DNA of 64,000 nucleotides, taken from Variovorax sp. Sphag1AA. Its GTDB lineage: Bacteria; Pseudomonadota; Gammaproteobacteria; Burkholderiales; Burkholderiaceae_C. The notes under the pieces are model-generated. The model worked only from the letters and a program-made list of their open reading frames with translations, had not been told where the DNA came from and searched no databases. Within the stretch, counting starts at the first letter, position 1; each line of letters starts with the position of its first letter. The translations under genes were made by a program, and so were the position numbers. Below, piece after piece: positions 1-9,070 of the stretch. The stretch covers positions 930,001 to 994,000 of the forward strand of contig NZ_JACHYC010000002.1 of assembly GCF_014192575.1 (NCBI RefSeq), given 5' to 3'.

Positions 1-1
1 G

Positions 2-1456
2 GTCGGTGCGGGGCAGACGACGCCAGCAGCCACGACCGCCGAACTGCCGGCGCGCGAAGCCCTCATTGCGCGCGCTCGCAGCCTTGAAATCGACACGCCC
101 TATGTTCCGCCGCCGGGCGATCCGCTGGAGCACAACACCGCGGGCTACGCAAAGACGGTGTGTTCCAACGTCTTCATCACGGGGATGAGCCCCGACGTGG
201 CGGCTGAAGCCACTGGCTATTTCACGGGCCCCTACGCGCAGCGAAGCAAGGTTGGAACGCCGGTTGTCGATCGCACGAACAACGAAGTGCGCATCACGAT
301 GACGAACGGCAAGACGCTCACCGCGCGCTACTACGGCTCGCAAGGCTGCGTCACGCTGGCGGCCGGCGCGACGGATGTGTCCTTCAAGCCCGAATCCGTG
401 ACCAGTGCGCTGCCCGACCCGAGCACGCAGTCCTGGCCCATGGGCGATGTCCTTCCGGCCGACAGCGGTCTCACGTTCAATTCGGCGATCGTCGGGCAGG
501 CCGTGGCGGCGCCTTTCGAACAGCCCGGCGCCTACACCACGGCCTTCGTCGTGACCCACAAGGGCCGCATCATCGGCGAGCGCTACATGAGCGGCGTCAC
601 GCCCACCACGCCACTGGAATCGTGGTCGATGGGAAAGAGCGTCACCGCCACGCTGATGGGCATCCTCATCAAGCAGGGTGTCTACACGCTCGATCAGCCG
701 GCGCCCATTCCGGAATGGCAGACCGCAGGCGACAAGCGCCAGCAGATCCGCATTTCAGACCTTCTGCAGATGTCCAGCGGCCTGCGCATCAAGGCGCCCG
801 ACGATCCGGATTTCGACCCCAACGGGACGTACCCGGACCACATCTATTTCTACACGGGCCGCATCGACGCCTTCAACTACGCCGCCACCCGGCCGCAGCA
901 ATGGCCGCCCGGCGCGGTCGGTCGCTACCGCAACACGGATCCGGTGCTGGTCAACTATCTGATCCGGCTGGCAGTGGAGAAGCGCGGCGAGGACTACCTG
1001 TCTTTTCCGCAGCGGGCGCTGTTCGACAAGATCGGCGTGCGCTCGATGACCATCGAGCCCGACCCGTACGGCAACTTCCTGACGCAGGGCCACGACTTCA
1101 TGTCGGCGCGCGACTGGGCGCGCTTGGCCAACCTCTATCTGCAGGACGGCGTCTGGAACGGCGAGCGCATCCTGCCCGAGGGATTCGTGAAGTTCGTCAG
1201 CTCCGTCGCGCCCGCCTGGGCGGCCGACAAGCGGCCCATCTACGGTGGCTTCTTCTGGCTCAACGGGATGGGGCAATGGCCGGTTCCGGCGTCGGCCTAC
1301 TACATGCTTGGCGCGGGTGGGCAGTTCGTGATCATCATTCCGTCGCACGACCTCGTGGTGGTGCGCCTGGGCTATGACAAGGGCGAATCACTCTCGACGG
1401 CTGGCGTGCAGAAGGCGCTGTCGCTCCTGATGCAGGCCATCGTGCCCTCGCAGTAG
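2..1456 (+). CDS. Serine hydrolase, beta-lactamase/esterase class C fold (5' end outside window)
   Basis: The frame is open to the left edge with no convincing start, so the gene begins upstream and 484 residues are visible. The core is a beta-lactamase-related serine hydrolase: an S-x-x-K motif (SMGK, about nt 626-637) supplies the nucleophilic serine and general base, and a Y-x-N motif (YRN, about nt 925) follows, as in class C beta-lactamases, esterases and 6-aminohexanoate-dimer hydrolase. The first 150 visible residues are a separate N-terminal extension. This family usually hydrolyses esters, amides or peptides in the periplasm; the substrate cannot be read from sequence. It is convergent with the crotonase gene, 13 bases away. 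The signal peptide, if any, lies outside the window. Confidence 0.85.
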   Translation, partial: VGAGQTTPAATTAELPAREALIARARSLEIDTPYVPPPGDPLEHNTAGYAKTVCSNVFITGMSPDVAAEATGYFTGPYAQRSKVGTPVVDRTNNEVRITMTNGKTLTARYYGSQGCVTLAAGATDVSFKPESVTSALPDPSTQSWPMGDVLPADSGLTFNSAIVGQAVAAPFEQPGAYTTAFVVTHKGRIIGERYMSGVTPTTPLESWSMGKSVTATLMGILIKQGVYTLDQPAPIPEWQTAGDKRQQIRISDLLQMSSGLRIKAPDDPDFDPNGTYPDHIYFYTGRIDAFNYAATRPQQWPPGAVGRYRNTDPVLVNYLIRLAVEKRGEDYLSFPQRALFDKIGVRSMTIEPDPYGNFLTQGHDFMSARDWARLANLYLQDGVWNGERILPEGFVKFVSSVAPAWAADKRPIYGGFFWLNGMGQWPVPASAYYMLGAGGQFVIIIPSHDLVVVRLGYDKGESLSTAGVQKALSLLMQAIVPSQ

Positions 1457-1469
1457 CTGCTCGTCTGCA

Positions 1470-2261
1470 TCAGAACCGCGGAGCTCGCCGCTCCATGAAT
1501 GCGCGCACACCTTCACGCGCGTCGTCGCTGTGCGCGCGTTCGGCGAGCAGGGCATGTTCCATCCGGAGATGGGCCTGCAGGTCACGTCCCGGAAGGCCGC
1601 TGCACAAGGTCTTGATGGCCGCCAGCGAACCGCTCGCGGCATTCGCCAGGCGATGCGCAAGGGCTTCCGCCGCCGCCTGCAAGTCGCCGTCGGGATGCAG
1701 CGAGTCCACTGCGCCACGGGCGAGGCATTCCCTGGCATCGATCGCATCGCTCAGCATCAACCATTGCTGCGCACGCACAGCACCCACCCGACGCGCCAGG
1801 AAGAAGGAAGCACCGACGTCCGGCGAGAGCCCGATGGCCGCGTAGCCGGTGCGCAGCTTCATTGACTCCGCGGCGAGGACGAAGTCGGCGCAGAGCGCGA
1901 GCCCGATGCCCGCGCCGCCGACCGGACCGTTCACGACGGAGATCACGGGCAGTGGTGCGGTCGCAAGCCGGTACAGCGCCGGATGCAGCGGTTCGAGGAT
2001 CTCGTCGACGAGCGCGTCCAGCGCCGGGCCTGCGGCGACGAATTCTTCGATGTCTCCGCCAGCGCAGAACACTCGGCCTTCTGCAGCCAGCAGCACGACG
2101 CGCGGCTTGCTGTCCAACACCTCGTCGATGGCGCGAACCAGCCCGCGACTCGCGCCGCTCGAAATGCTGTTGGCGCGATCGCCCCGCTTCAGCACGATGC
2201 GGCCGATGCGATCGGACACACCCCATGCGACGCCGTCGGCCTGCTGCATTGCCTCGTTCAT
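1470..2261 (-). CDS. Enoyl-CoA hydratase/isomerase (crotonase) family protein
   Basis: A 263-residue crotonase-fold protein and the last gene of the acyl-CoA operon. The oxyanion-hole segments FCAGGDIEEF (res 65-74) and NGPVGGAGIGLALCADF (111-127) are clear. Aligned by eye with rat enoyl-CoA hydratase, the position of catalytic Glu144 holds Tyr and that of Glu164 holds Gln. The motif GLSPDVG instead carries Asp148, where PaaG-type isomerases have their catalytic Asp. It may therefore be a double-bond isomerase or another crotonase rather than a classical hydratase, and the operon has MaoC hydratases anyway. It starts 17 bases after the racemase gene, so it is probably co-transcribed. Confidence 0.85.
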   Translation of the reverse strand: MNEAMQQADGVAWGVSDRIGRIVLKRGDRANSISSGASRGLVRAIDEVLDSKPRVVLLAAEGRVFCAGGDIEEFVAAGPALDALVDEILEPLHPALYRLATAPLPVISVVNGPVGGAGIGLALCADFVLAAESMKLRTGYAAIGLSPDVGASFFLARRVGAVRAQQWLMLSDAIDARECLARGAVDSLHPDGDLQAAAEALAHRLANAASGSLAAIKTLCSGLPGRDLQAHLRMEHALLAERAHSDDAREGVRAFMERRAPRF

Positions 2262-2278
2262 GGTCTTCAGTCCTTTCG

Positions 2279-3307
2279 TTACTTCAAAGGCAGAAAACGC
2301 GGCGCGGCGGCCACTTCGATGCGCCCGCCTTCATGCTCGCGGTAGATGCCACGCGCGACGTTGTGCGGATGCCGTGCCGCTTCCGCGAGGCTGAGCACGG
2401 GCGCGAAGCACACATCGGTGCCTTCGAGCAGGGCGCACCAGTGCGCGCGAGGCTGGCTGGCGAACAGCGTTGTCATGCGCGCCTTCAAAGCCGGCCAATC
2501 CTCGATGCGGTACTGGGTCTGCGGATCGACGTCGTCGAGCCCCAGCTTCTGCAGAAGCAATGCGTAGAACTGCGGCTCCAGCGCGCCGAGCGTGACGAAG
2601 CCACCATCCGCGCAGGCATAGACGTCATAGAAGGGCGAATCGTGGAACGGGCTGGGTCGCGGTGCGTCGAGCTGTCCGGCGCTGCGGATCCATTGCACGA
2701 GTGTTCCGAGCATGGCCAGCACATCGACGATGGCGCCATCGACCACGCGTCCTTGACCGCTGCTGCGCGCATCCAGCAATGCGCATGCAATGCCGAAGGC
2801 GAGGCCAAGTGCGCCAGCTGCGTCGCCCATGACGGTCGGCGGCACGATCGGCGCCTGGCCGGAGCGCCCCGCCAGTGAAAGCAGACCCGTCAGCGCAACG
2901 TAGTTCAGGTCGTGTCCCGCCGCCTGCGACAGCGGCCCGTCCTGGCCCCAGCCGGTCATGCGGCCGTACACGAGACGCGGATTGCGCGCGGCGCAGTCCG
3001 CTGGGCCGAGCCCGAGCTTTTCCATCACGCCGGGCCGGTTGCCTTCGATCAACGCGTCGGCTTCGGCCACCAGCGCCATCGCCTTCGCGAGGTCGGCCGG
3101 CTGCTTGAGGTCGAGCGGCTGTACGGTCTTGCCGAGGCGCAAGGGGTTGTCGTGGGTACCGCCGAGCCGTTCGCTCACGGCGCCTTTCTGCGGACGTGCG
3201 ATCACCGTCACCTCCGCGCCCATGTCGGCAAGCATGCGGCCCGCCAGCGGGCCCGGGCCGATGCCCTCGAACTCGACGATGCGGATACCGGCCAGCGGGG
3301 CTTTCAT
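2279..3307 (-). CDS. Alpha-methylacyl-CoA racemase-like CoA-transferase family III protein
   Basis: A 342-residue CaiB/BaiF family protein. The start at 3307 overlaps the stop of the dehydrogenase gene as ATGA, and a longer upstream reading lacks family similarity. The motif TGWGQDGPL followed by GHDLNY (His132) and MGDAAG (Asp162) matches the His/Asp acid-base pair of alpha-methylacyl-CoA racemase. Racemases of this group interconvert (2R)- and (2S)-2-methylacyl-CoA, needed because the dehydrogenase accepts one epimer. A CoA-transferase role is the alternative, but the His-Asp pair favours racemase. This gene is the main hint that the operon handles methyl-branched acids. Confidence 0.82.
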   Translation of the reverse strand: MKAPLAGIRIVEFEGIGPGPLAGRMLADMGAEVTVIARPQKGAVSERLGGTHDNPLRLGKTVQPLDLKQPADLAKAMALVAEADALIEGNRPGVMEKLGLGPADCAARNPRLVYGRMTGWGQDGPLSQAAGHDLNYVALTGLLSLAGRSGQAPIVPPTVMGDAAGALGLAFGIACALLDARSSGQGRVVDGAIVDVLAMLGTLVQWIRSAGQLDAPRPSPFHDSPFYDVYACADGGFVTLGALEPQFYALLLQKLGLDDVDPQTQYRIEDWPALKARMTTLFASQPRAHWCALLEGTDVCFAPVLSLAEAARHPHNVARGIYREHEGGRIEVAAAPRFLPLK

Positions 3308-4455
3308 GCGGCCAGCTTTCGCGCGATGAGTTCCTTCATGATCTCGTTCGCGCCGCCGTAGATGCGCTGCACCCGCGAGTCCGCATAGAGGCGGGCGATC
3401 GGGTATTCGGCCATGTAGCCGTAGCCGCCGAAGAGCTGCAGACATTCGTCCACCACCTTGCATTGCTGCTCCGTGCACCACCACTTGGCCATGTAGGCGG
3501 AGGTGTCGTCGAGGTTGCCGTCGAGCAGGCGCTGCACGCAGTCATTGACGAAGCTGCGCACCACGTGCGCGAGGGTCGCGCACTCCGCCAGCTTGAAGCG
3601 TGTGTTCTGGAACTCGTAGAGCGACTGGCCGAAGGCCTTTCGCTCCTGCGTGTACTCCAGCGTGAGTTCGACTGCGCGCTCGATCACGGCGGCCGCAGGC
3701 ACTGCCAGCAGCATCCGCTCGTATGGCAACTGGCTCATGAGCTGCGCGAAGCCGCGGCCTTCGACTTCACCCAGCAGATGGTCCGCCGGCACGCGTACGT
3801 TTTCGAAGAACAGCTCGGCCGTATCGGATGCATGCTGGCCGAGCTTCTCCAGCCGACGGCCGACGCGGAAGCCGGGGAGGTTTTCCGTCTCCAGCACCAC
3901 CAGCGACACGCCGCGGCTGCCGGCTTCTCCGGTGCGCACGGCCACCACCAACAGGTTGGCGGTGAAGCCGTTGGTGATGAAGGTCTTGGCGCCGTCGATG
4001 ACGTAGCTGTCGCCGTCGAGCCGTGCGCGGGTGCGCATCGCCTGCAAGTCGGAGCCGCAGCCGGGTTCGGTCATCGCGATGCCGGCCAGCATCTCGCCGC
4101 TGGCCAGTTTCGGCAGCCAGCGCCGCTTCTGTGCCTCGGTGCCGTATTCGAGGATGTAGTGGGCCGCGATGGTGTGCACCGCGGTGTTGGCGGGCATCTC
4201 GGCCTTGGCGAGTTCATCCTGCACCACGCACTGGTAGGCCAGGTTCACACCCGAGCCGCCGTAGGCCTCGTCGAGCTCGGGCAGCATGAAGCCCATGCTG
4301 CCGAACGGCACCCACACCTCGCGCGGCACGTAGCCCTGGCGGCGCCAGCCGTCGAGGCTGGGCACCATCTCGCCGGCGATATAGCGGCGCACCTGCTCGC
4401 GGAAGGCCTCGATGTCGTCGTCCATCCATTGGTGTCGATAGAGCGGGGGAAGCAT
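3304..4455 (-). CDS. Acyl-CoA dehydrogenase
   Basis: A 383-residue FAD-dependent acyl-CoA dehydrogenase that makes the 2-enoyl-CoA and passes electrons to ETF. The family signatures AMTEPGCGSDL (res 127-137) and the C-terminal QRIYGGANEIMKELIARKL segment are present. The usual C-terminal catalytic Glu of short/medium-chain enzymes is Gly here (IYGG). Glu246 in PYERMLLA aligns with the base used by isovaleryl-CoA and long-chain dehydrogenases, which fits branched substrates. The gene sits 13 bases after the SDR gene and is coupled to the racemase gene by an ATGA overlap. Confidence 0.92.
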   Translation of the reverse strand: MLPPLYRHQWMDDDIEAFREQVRRYIAGEMVPSLDGWRRQGYVPREVWVPFGSMGFMLPELDEAYGGSGVNLAYQCVVQDELAKAEMPANTAVHTIAAHYILEYGTEAQKRRWLPKLASGEMLAGIAMTEPGCGSDLQAMRTRARLDGDSYVIDGAKTFITNGFTANLLVVAVRTGEAGSRGVSLVVLETENLPGFRVGRRLEKLGQHASDTAELFFENVRVPADHLLGEVEGRGFAQLMSQLPYERMLLAVPAAAVIERAVELTLEYTQERKAFGQSLYEFQNTRFKLAECATLAHVVRSFVNDCVQRLLDGNLDDTSAYMAKWWCTEQQCKVVDECLQLFGGYGYMAEYPIARLYADSRVQRIYGGANEIMKELIARKLAA

Positions 4456-4468
4456 TGCGTGCGCCTCC

Positions 4469-5299
4469 TCAGATGCCGGTGAGGCCGCCGGAGCACATCA
4501 GCGTCTGGCCGCTCACATAGTCCGACTCGGGCAGGCACAGCAGGAACACCGCGCCGGCCGCTTCCTCGGGCGTGCCGCCACGGCCCAGCGGAATGCCGCG
4601 CTCCATCGCCGCGAGCAGGTCGGGGTTCACGCCGACCTTGATCTCGCGGCCGTCGATGTTCGCGGTGCCGCCTTCGGCCGCGTTGCCGGTCAGGCGGGTC
4701 TTGATGAAGCCGTAGGCCACCGCGTTGACGGTGACGTTCAGTCGGCCCCACTCCTTGGCCAGCGTCTGCGTCATGCCCAGGATGCCGGCCTTGGCGGTCG
4801 AGTAGTTCACCTGGCCCGCGTTGCCGAAGAGGCCCGCCACCGACGAGATGTTGACCACCTTGCGCACCGAGCGCTTGCCCGCTGCCTGGTCGGCTTTGCT
4901 GAGATCGCGCATCACCGGATAGGCCGCGCGCAGGATGCGGAAGGGTGCCGTCAGGTGGCAGTCGATCATGGCGTACCACTGCTCGTCGGTCATCTTCTGG
5001 ATCACGTTGTCCCAGGTGTAGCCGGCGTTGTTGACGATGATGTCCAGGCCCTTGTATTCGCTGACGGCGGTGCCGATGAAGCGCTCGGCGAAGTCCGGTG
5101 CGGTGACGCTGCCGGGGCAGGCGACCGCTTGTCCGCCTGCGGCGCGGATTTCCGCGACGACTTCTTCAGCCGGCCCGGCGTCGAGGTCATTGATGACGAC
5201 GCGCGCGCCTTCGGAGGCGAACTTGAGTGCGATGGCGCGGCCGATGCCGCGGCCCGAGCCGGTGACGAGGGCCACCTTGCCGTCGAGTCTGGGGTTCAT
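4469..5299 (-). CDS. SDR family oxidoreductase, probable 3-hydroxyacyl-CoA dehydrogenase
   Basis: A 276-residue classical short-chain dehydrogenase. The cofactor motif TGSGRGIG (res 13-20), the NNAG motif (90-93), catalytic Ser152/153, Tyr166 and Lys170 (YSTAK) are complete. Asp38 after the second strand (INDLD) suggests NAD rather than NADP. Compared with FabG it carries an insertion around residues 130-145 and an extended region before the C-terminus, as in the dehydrogenase part of peroxisomal multifunctional protein 2. In this operon it should oxidise the (3R)-hydroxyacyl-CoA made by the MaoC pair. An upstream GGAGAC-type ribosome site precedes the start. Confidence 0.88.
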   Translation of the reverse strand: MNPRLDGKVALVTGSGRGIGRAIALKFASEGARVVINDLDAGPAEEVVAEIRAAGGQAVACPGSVTAPDFAERFIGTAVSEYKGLDIIVNNAGYTWDNVIQKMTDEQWYAMIDCHLTAPFRILRAAYPVMRDLSKADQAAGKRSVRKVVNISSVAGLFGNAGQVNYSTAKAGILGMTQTLAKEWGRLNVTVNAVAYGFIKTRLTGNAAEGGTANIDGREIKVGVNPDLLAAMERGIPLGRGGTPEEAAGAVFLLCLPESDYVSGQTLMCSGGLTGI

Positions 5300-5334
5300 G
5301 AAGAGTGTCTCCTTGCAAATGAATTGGGATGGGA

Positions 5335-5754
5335 TCAGGGCAGCGCGACGACGGCTTCGCCGGCGATCTTGGTCTGCCCGTACTGGTTGGTGCTGTGCAC
5401 TTCAACGCGCACGCGGCGTTCGCCTTCGGCCTCGAACTTCTCCACCACGCGGCCTTCGCAGCGAATGGCGTGGCCCAGGTGCGTGATGCCCTGGAACCGC
5501 GCATCGAAGCGCCGCAGGCGCGATTGCGGCGCCCAGCCGGTCAGCAGCCGGCCCAGCCAGGCCATGCCCAGCATGCCCTGCGCGAACACGTCCGGCATGC
5601 CGGAGCGGCGTGCGAAGTCGATGTCGATATGGATGGGGTTGTGGTCGCCCGAGGCGCCGCCGAACAGCGCCAGCGTGGTGCGGTCGACGGGCGGCAGTTG
5701 CAGGGCAGGCAACGCGTCGCCGATCTGGACGGAATCGAAAGTGGGTGCGGTCAT
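5335..5754 (-). CDS. MaoC-type (R)-specific enoyl-CoA hydratase
   Basis: A 139-residue hot-dog-fold protein with the hydratase-2 motif SGDHNPIH (around res 35-42). The Asp and His of this motif are the catalytic pair in MaoC/PhaJ/MFP2 hydratases and give (3R)-hydroxyacyl-CoA. The gene lies 4 bases downstream of a second hot-dog protein that lacks the motif, so the two probably form a heterodimer like HadAB or ChsH1/ChsH2, the partner making room for bulky acyl chains. The product would feed the SDR enzyme encoded next. Confidence 0.88.
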   Translation of the reverse strand: MTAPTFDSVQIGDALPALQLPPVDRTTLALFGGASGDHNPIHIDIDFARRSGMPDVFAQGMLGMAWLGRLLTGWAPQSRLRRFDARFQGITHLGHAIRCEGRVVEKFEAEGERRVRVEVHSTNQYGQTKIAGEAVVALP

Positions 5755-5758
5755 GGTG

Positions 5759-6199
5759 TCAGTTCCTGCAGACGATCACGGTGCGCATCTCGGCGACGAG
5801 TTCGCCGTTCTGGTTGGTGGCGCGCGAGGCTTTCACGACGAATTCGAGTGCGCCGTTCTTCTTGTCGTAGATGTCCTCGATGCGCGAACGCACGGTGACG
5901 GTGTCGCCCACGCAGGCGCTGCGGTGGTAGGTAAAGCCCTGCTCGCCATGCAGCAGCTTCGACAACGGGATGCCCAGGTCGGCCAGCAGCTTGTCCGTCG
6001 CGCCGGAATCCAGCTCTGCCGCGAAGAGGAAGGTGGGCGGCGCCGGAAGATCCGGGTAGCCGGCGTCGCGCGCGGCAGCCTCGTCGGTATAGAGCGGATC
6101 GGTCTCGCCGATCGCCTTGGCGAAGAAGCGCAAACGGCTGCGTTCGATGGGGAGTTCGCTGGCGGGCAGCTCGTGCCCGATCCATTTCTTGTCGATCAT
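5759..6199 (-). CDS. FAS1-like dehydratase N-terminal domain protein (MaoC partner)
   Basis: A 146-residue hot-dog protein of the MaoC N-terminal/FAS1-like dehydratase family, starting MIDKKWIGHELP. It has the ETDPLYTDEAAA segment typical of this group but no D-x-N-P-I-H hydratase motif. Such subunits are usually non-catalytic partners that shape the acyl pocket. Its placement immediately before the catalytic MaoC gene supports a hetero-oligomeric hydratase. The stop lies 4 bases before the next start, so translation is probably coupled. Confidence 0.85.
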   Translation of the reverse strand: MIDKKWIGHELPASELPIERSRLRFFAKAIGETDPLYTDEAAARDAGYPDLPAPPTFLFAAELDSGATDKLLADLGIPLSKLLHGEQGFTYHRSACVGDTVTVRSRIEDIYDKKNGALEFVVKASRATNQNGELVAEMRTVIVCRN

Positions 6200-6212
6200 C
6201 GTGGTGTCCTCT

Positions 6213-7394
6213 TCAGACGCGCTCGTAGAGCGTCACGACGCACGCGCCACCCAATCCCAGGTTGTGCTGCAGCGCCAGCCGCGCACCCTGCACCTGCCGC
6301 GCTTCAGCCGTGCCGCGCAGTTGCTGGACCAGCTCCGTGCATTGCGCGAGGCCGGTGGCGCCCAGCGGATGGCCCTTGGAAAGCAGGCCGCCCGAAGGAT
6401 TCGTGACCACGGCGCCGCCGTAGGTGTTGTCACCATCCACCACGAACTTCTCCGCGCCGCCTTCGGGGCACAGGCCCAGCGATTCGTAGCTGATGAGTTC
6501 GTTGTGCGCGAAGCAGTCGTGCAGCTCGACCACATCGATGTCCTGCGGTCCCACGCCAGCTTGCTCGTAGACGCGCCGCGCAGCTTCCTTCGCCATGCTG
6601 AAGCCGACCACCTCGCGCATGTCGCGTGCTTCGAAAGTGGCCGCCGTGTCCGTGGTCATGGCCTGCGCCTTCACGCGAACGCTGCGATCGAGGTTGTGCG
6701 CCTTCGCGAAGGCTTCTGAGCAGATGATCGCGGCCGCCGCGCCGCAGGTGGGCGGGCAGGCCATCAGGCGCGTCATCACGCCGGGCCACATCACGGGCGC
6801 GGCCATCACTTCTTCTTCGCTCACCACGTTGCGGAAGAGGGCGACCGGGTTGTTCGCCGCATGGCGACTGGCCTTGGCGCGGATCTTCGCGAAGGTCGAA
6901 AGCTTCGTGCCGTACTGGTCCATGTGGGCCTTGCCGGCGCCGCCGAAGTAGCGCAGCGCGAGCGGAATATCGCCGTTGCCGACCAGCTCTTCGGTCGCAC
7001 TGTCGAAACGGTCGAAGGGGCTGGGTCGGTCCGCGAACACGGCGCCGAGCGCGCCCGGGTTCATGTGCTCGAAGCCCAGGGCCAGCGCGCATTCCACCGC
7101 GCCGCTCTGCACCGCCTGGCGCGCGAGAAAGAGCGCTGTCGATCCGGTCGAGCAGTTGTTGTTGACGTTGACGATCGGAATGCCGCTCATGCCCACTTCG
7201 TAGAGGGCCCGCTGTCCGGCTGTGGAGTCGCCATAGACATAGCCGACGTAGGCCTGCTGCACCTGGTTGTAGTCAACGCCCGCATCGGCCAGCGCGGCGC
7301 GCGTGGCCACCGCAGCCATCTCGTGGTAGGGGGCGTGCTTGCCCGGCTTGGCGAAGGGAATCATGCCCACGCCGACGATGTACACATTGCTCAT
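6213..7394 (-). CDS. SCPx-type thiolase / lipid-transfer protein
   Basis: A 393-residue thiolase of the sterol-carrier-protein X class. The nucleophile is Cys81 in NNNCSTGSTAL. The HDCFAHNE segment and the C-terminal GHPLGATG motif complete the active site, so it should be catalytically competent, unlike Ltp2-type proteins that lost residues. SCPx thiolases cleave straight and 2-methyl-branched 3-oxoacyl-CoA, releasing acetyl- or propionyl-CoA. The start has an AAAGGAC ribosome site. It follows the ligase gene by 28 bases and precedes the MaoC pair by 13. Confidence 0.88.
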   Translation of the reverse strand: MSNVYIVGVGMIPFAKPGKHAPYHEMAAVATRAALADAGVDYNQVQQAYVGYVYGDSTAGQRALYEVGMSGIPIVNVNNNCSTGSTALFLARQAVQSGAVECALALGFEHMNPGALGAVFADRPSPFDRFDSATEELVGNGDIPLALRYFGGAGKAHMDQYGTKLSTFAKIRAKASRHAANNPVALFRNVVSEEEVMAAPVMWPGVMTRLMACPPTCGAAAAIICSEAFAKAHNLDRSVRVKAQAMTTDTAATFEARDMREVVGFSMAKEAARRVYEQAGVGPQDIDVVELHDCFAHNELISYESLGLCPEGGAEKFVVDGDNTYGGAVVTNPSGGLLSKGHPLGATGLAQCTELVQQLRGTAEARQVQGARLALQHNLGLGGACVVTLYERV

Positions 7395-7422
7395 GGTGTG
7401 TCCTTTGTGTGTTTGAAAAAAA

Positions 7423-8982
7423 TCAGCTCACCTGCCGCGCCTGGCCTTCCCAGAAGGGCTTGCGCAGTTCGGTCTTGAGTACCTTGCCGGCGCCGGAGAG
7501 CGGAAGCGCCTCGCGAAACTCCACGCTGCGCGGGCACTTGTAGCCCGCGATGAGCGTCTTGCAATGCGCGATCAGTTCGTCCGGCGTCACCTTCGCGCCC
7601 GGCCTCGGCACCAGCACGGCATGCACCGCTTCACCCCACTCGGCACTGGGTATGCCGATGACTGCGCTGGCGGCGACTGCCGGGTGCTGGGCGAGGGCGT
7701 TCTCGACCTCGGCCGAGAAGATGTTCTCGCCGCCGCTGATGATCATGTCCTTCAGGCGGTCGACGATGAAGATGAAACCGTCGTCGTCCATGTAACCGCC
7801 GTCGCCGGTGTGCATCCATCCGTTGCGAACGGCGGCCGCAGTCTGCTCGGGCTTGTTCCAGTAGCCCTGCATCACGTTCGGGCCGCGCGCCACGACTTCG
7901 CCCACCGTTCCGCGCGGCACTTCGCGGTCCTCGGGGTCGACGATGCGCACCTCGCAGCAGAAGCCCGCGCGGCCGGCCGAACGCAGCTTGCCTGCCGCCC
8001 GGCCTTCTTGCGTGTGATACCAGGCCGGGTTGATGGTGGCCAGCGGCGACAGTTCGGTCATGCCGTACGCCTGCACGAACTCCACCCCCGGCAGCGCCGT
8101 CATGGCGCGATCGAGCACGGCCTGGGAGATCGGCGAGGCGCCGTAGGCAATGGTCTTCAGCGAACTCAGGTCGCGCGGCTGCTTCATCGCGGGGTGGTCC
8201 ACCAGCATCTGGATCATGGTGGGCACCAGCAGCAGATGCGTGACGCGATCGCGCTCCACGATGTCGAGCACCGCTTCCGGCGCATAGGCAGGGATCACGG
8301 AATGCGTGTTGCCCTCGATCCAGTGCGGCAGCGCCAGACCCATGTCGGCGAGATGGAACATCGGCGCAGCGTGCAGATACGTTCCGCCGGTACTCGCCAG
8401 GCCTTCCGAATGCAGTGCGAGGCCCGAGCTGCACATGTTGTTATGGCTCAGCATCACGCCCTTGGGGAAGCCGGTGGTGCCGCCGGTGTAGAAGATGCCG
8501 GCCAGGTCCTCGCCGCGGCGCGCCGCATCGGGCACAGGCTGCGCATCGGCGATCAGCGCCTCGTAGCCGTGCATGCCGGCCGGCACCTCGCCTTCGCCGC
8601 AATACACCACTTCGCGCAGCGTCGCCGCATCCTTGCGGATGGATTCGACCAGCGGGCGGAAGGTGTCGTCGACCAGCAGGACGATCGAGCCCGAATCGTT
8701 GAGCGCGTAAAGGATCTCGGCCGCCGACCAGCGGATGTTGCACGGGTTGAGCACGCCGCCACCCCACGGCACCGCCATCTGGTACTCGAGGTAGCGATCG
8801 GAATTCAGCGCCAGCATCGCGACGCGATCCCCTTCGCTCATGCCCAGGCTGCGCAGCGCACCAGCCAGCCGCGCGACGCGGTCGACGTACTCGCGGAAGC
8901 TCCGGCTCCGCTGGCCGAAGCGCACCGCGATGCGGTCGGGTTTCTGCTGAACGGCGCGATGCAGCGCTTGGGTAAGGTACAT
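7423..8982 (-). CDS. AMP-forming acyl-CoA synthetase (fatty-acid-CoA ligase)
   Basis: A 519-residue ANL-superfamily ligase, the first gene of the eight-gene operon. The ATP motif YTGGTTGFPKG (res 165-175), YGMTE, the hinge motif HTGDGGYMDDDGF and the C-terminal catalytic Lys region (LSGAGKVLK) are all present. It activates a carboxylic acid with ATP and CoA and so sets the pathway substrate, which cannot be inferred beyond a medium or bulky acid. ACGGAGAC upstream is a good ribosome site. The AraC-type regulator is transcribed divergently from the 126-base gap. Confidence 0.9.
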   Translation of the reverse strand: MYLTQALHRAVQQKPDRIAVRFGQRSRSFREYVDRVARLAGALRSLGMSEGDRVAMLALNSDRYLEYQMAVPWGGGVLNPCNIRWSAAEILYALNDSGSIVLLVDDTFRPLVESIRKDAATLREVVYCGEGEVPAGMHGYEALIADAQPVPDAARRGEDLAGIFYTGGTTGFPKGVMLSHNNMCSSGLALHSEGLASTGGTYLHAAPMFHLADMGLALPHWIEGNTHSVIPAYAPEAVLDIVERDRVTHLLLVPTMIQMLVDHPAMKQPRDLSSLKTIAYGASPISQAVLDRAMTALPGVEFVQAYGMTELSPLATINPAWYHTQEGRAAGKLRSAGRAGFCCEVRIVDPEDREVPRGTVGEVVARGPNVMQGYWNKPEQTAAAVRNGWMHTGDGGYMDDDGFIFIVDRLKDMIISGGENIFSAEVENALAQHPAVAASAVIGIPSAEWGEAVHAVLVPRPGAKVTPDELIAHCKTLIAGYKCPRSVEFREALPLSGAGKVLKTELRKPFWEGQARQVS

Positions 8983-9070
8983 GTCTGTCTCCGTTGTGCC
9001 AGCGGTCTTGCGCAGGACTGTTTGTTGATGGGCCTGATGCTAGGAACGCGGACCCCGACTCACAATTGCA

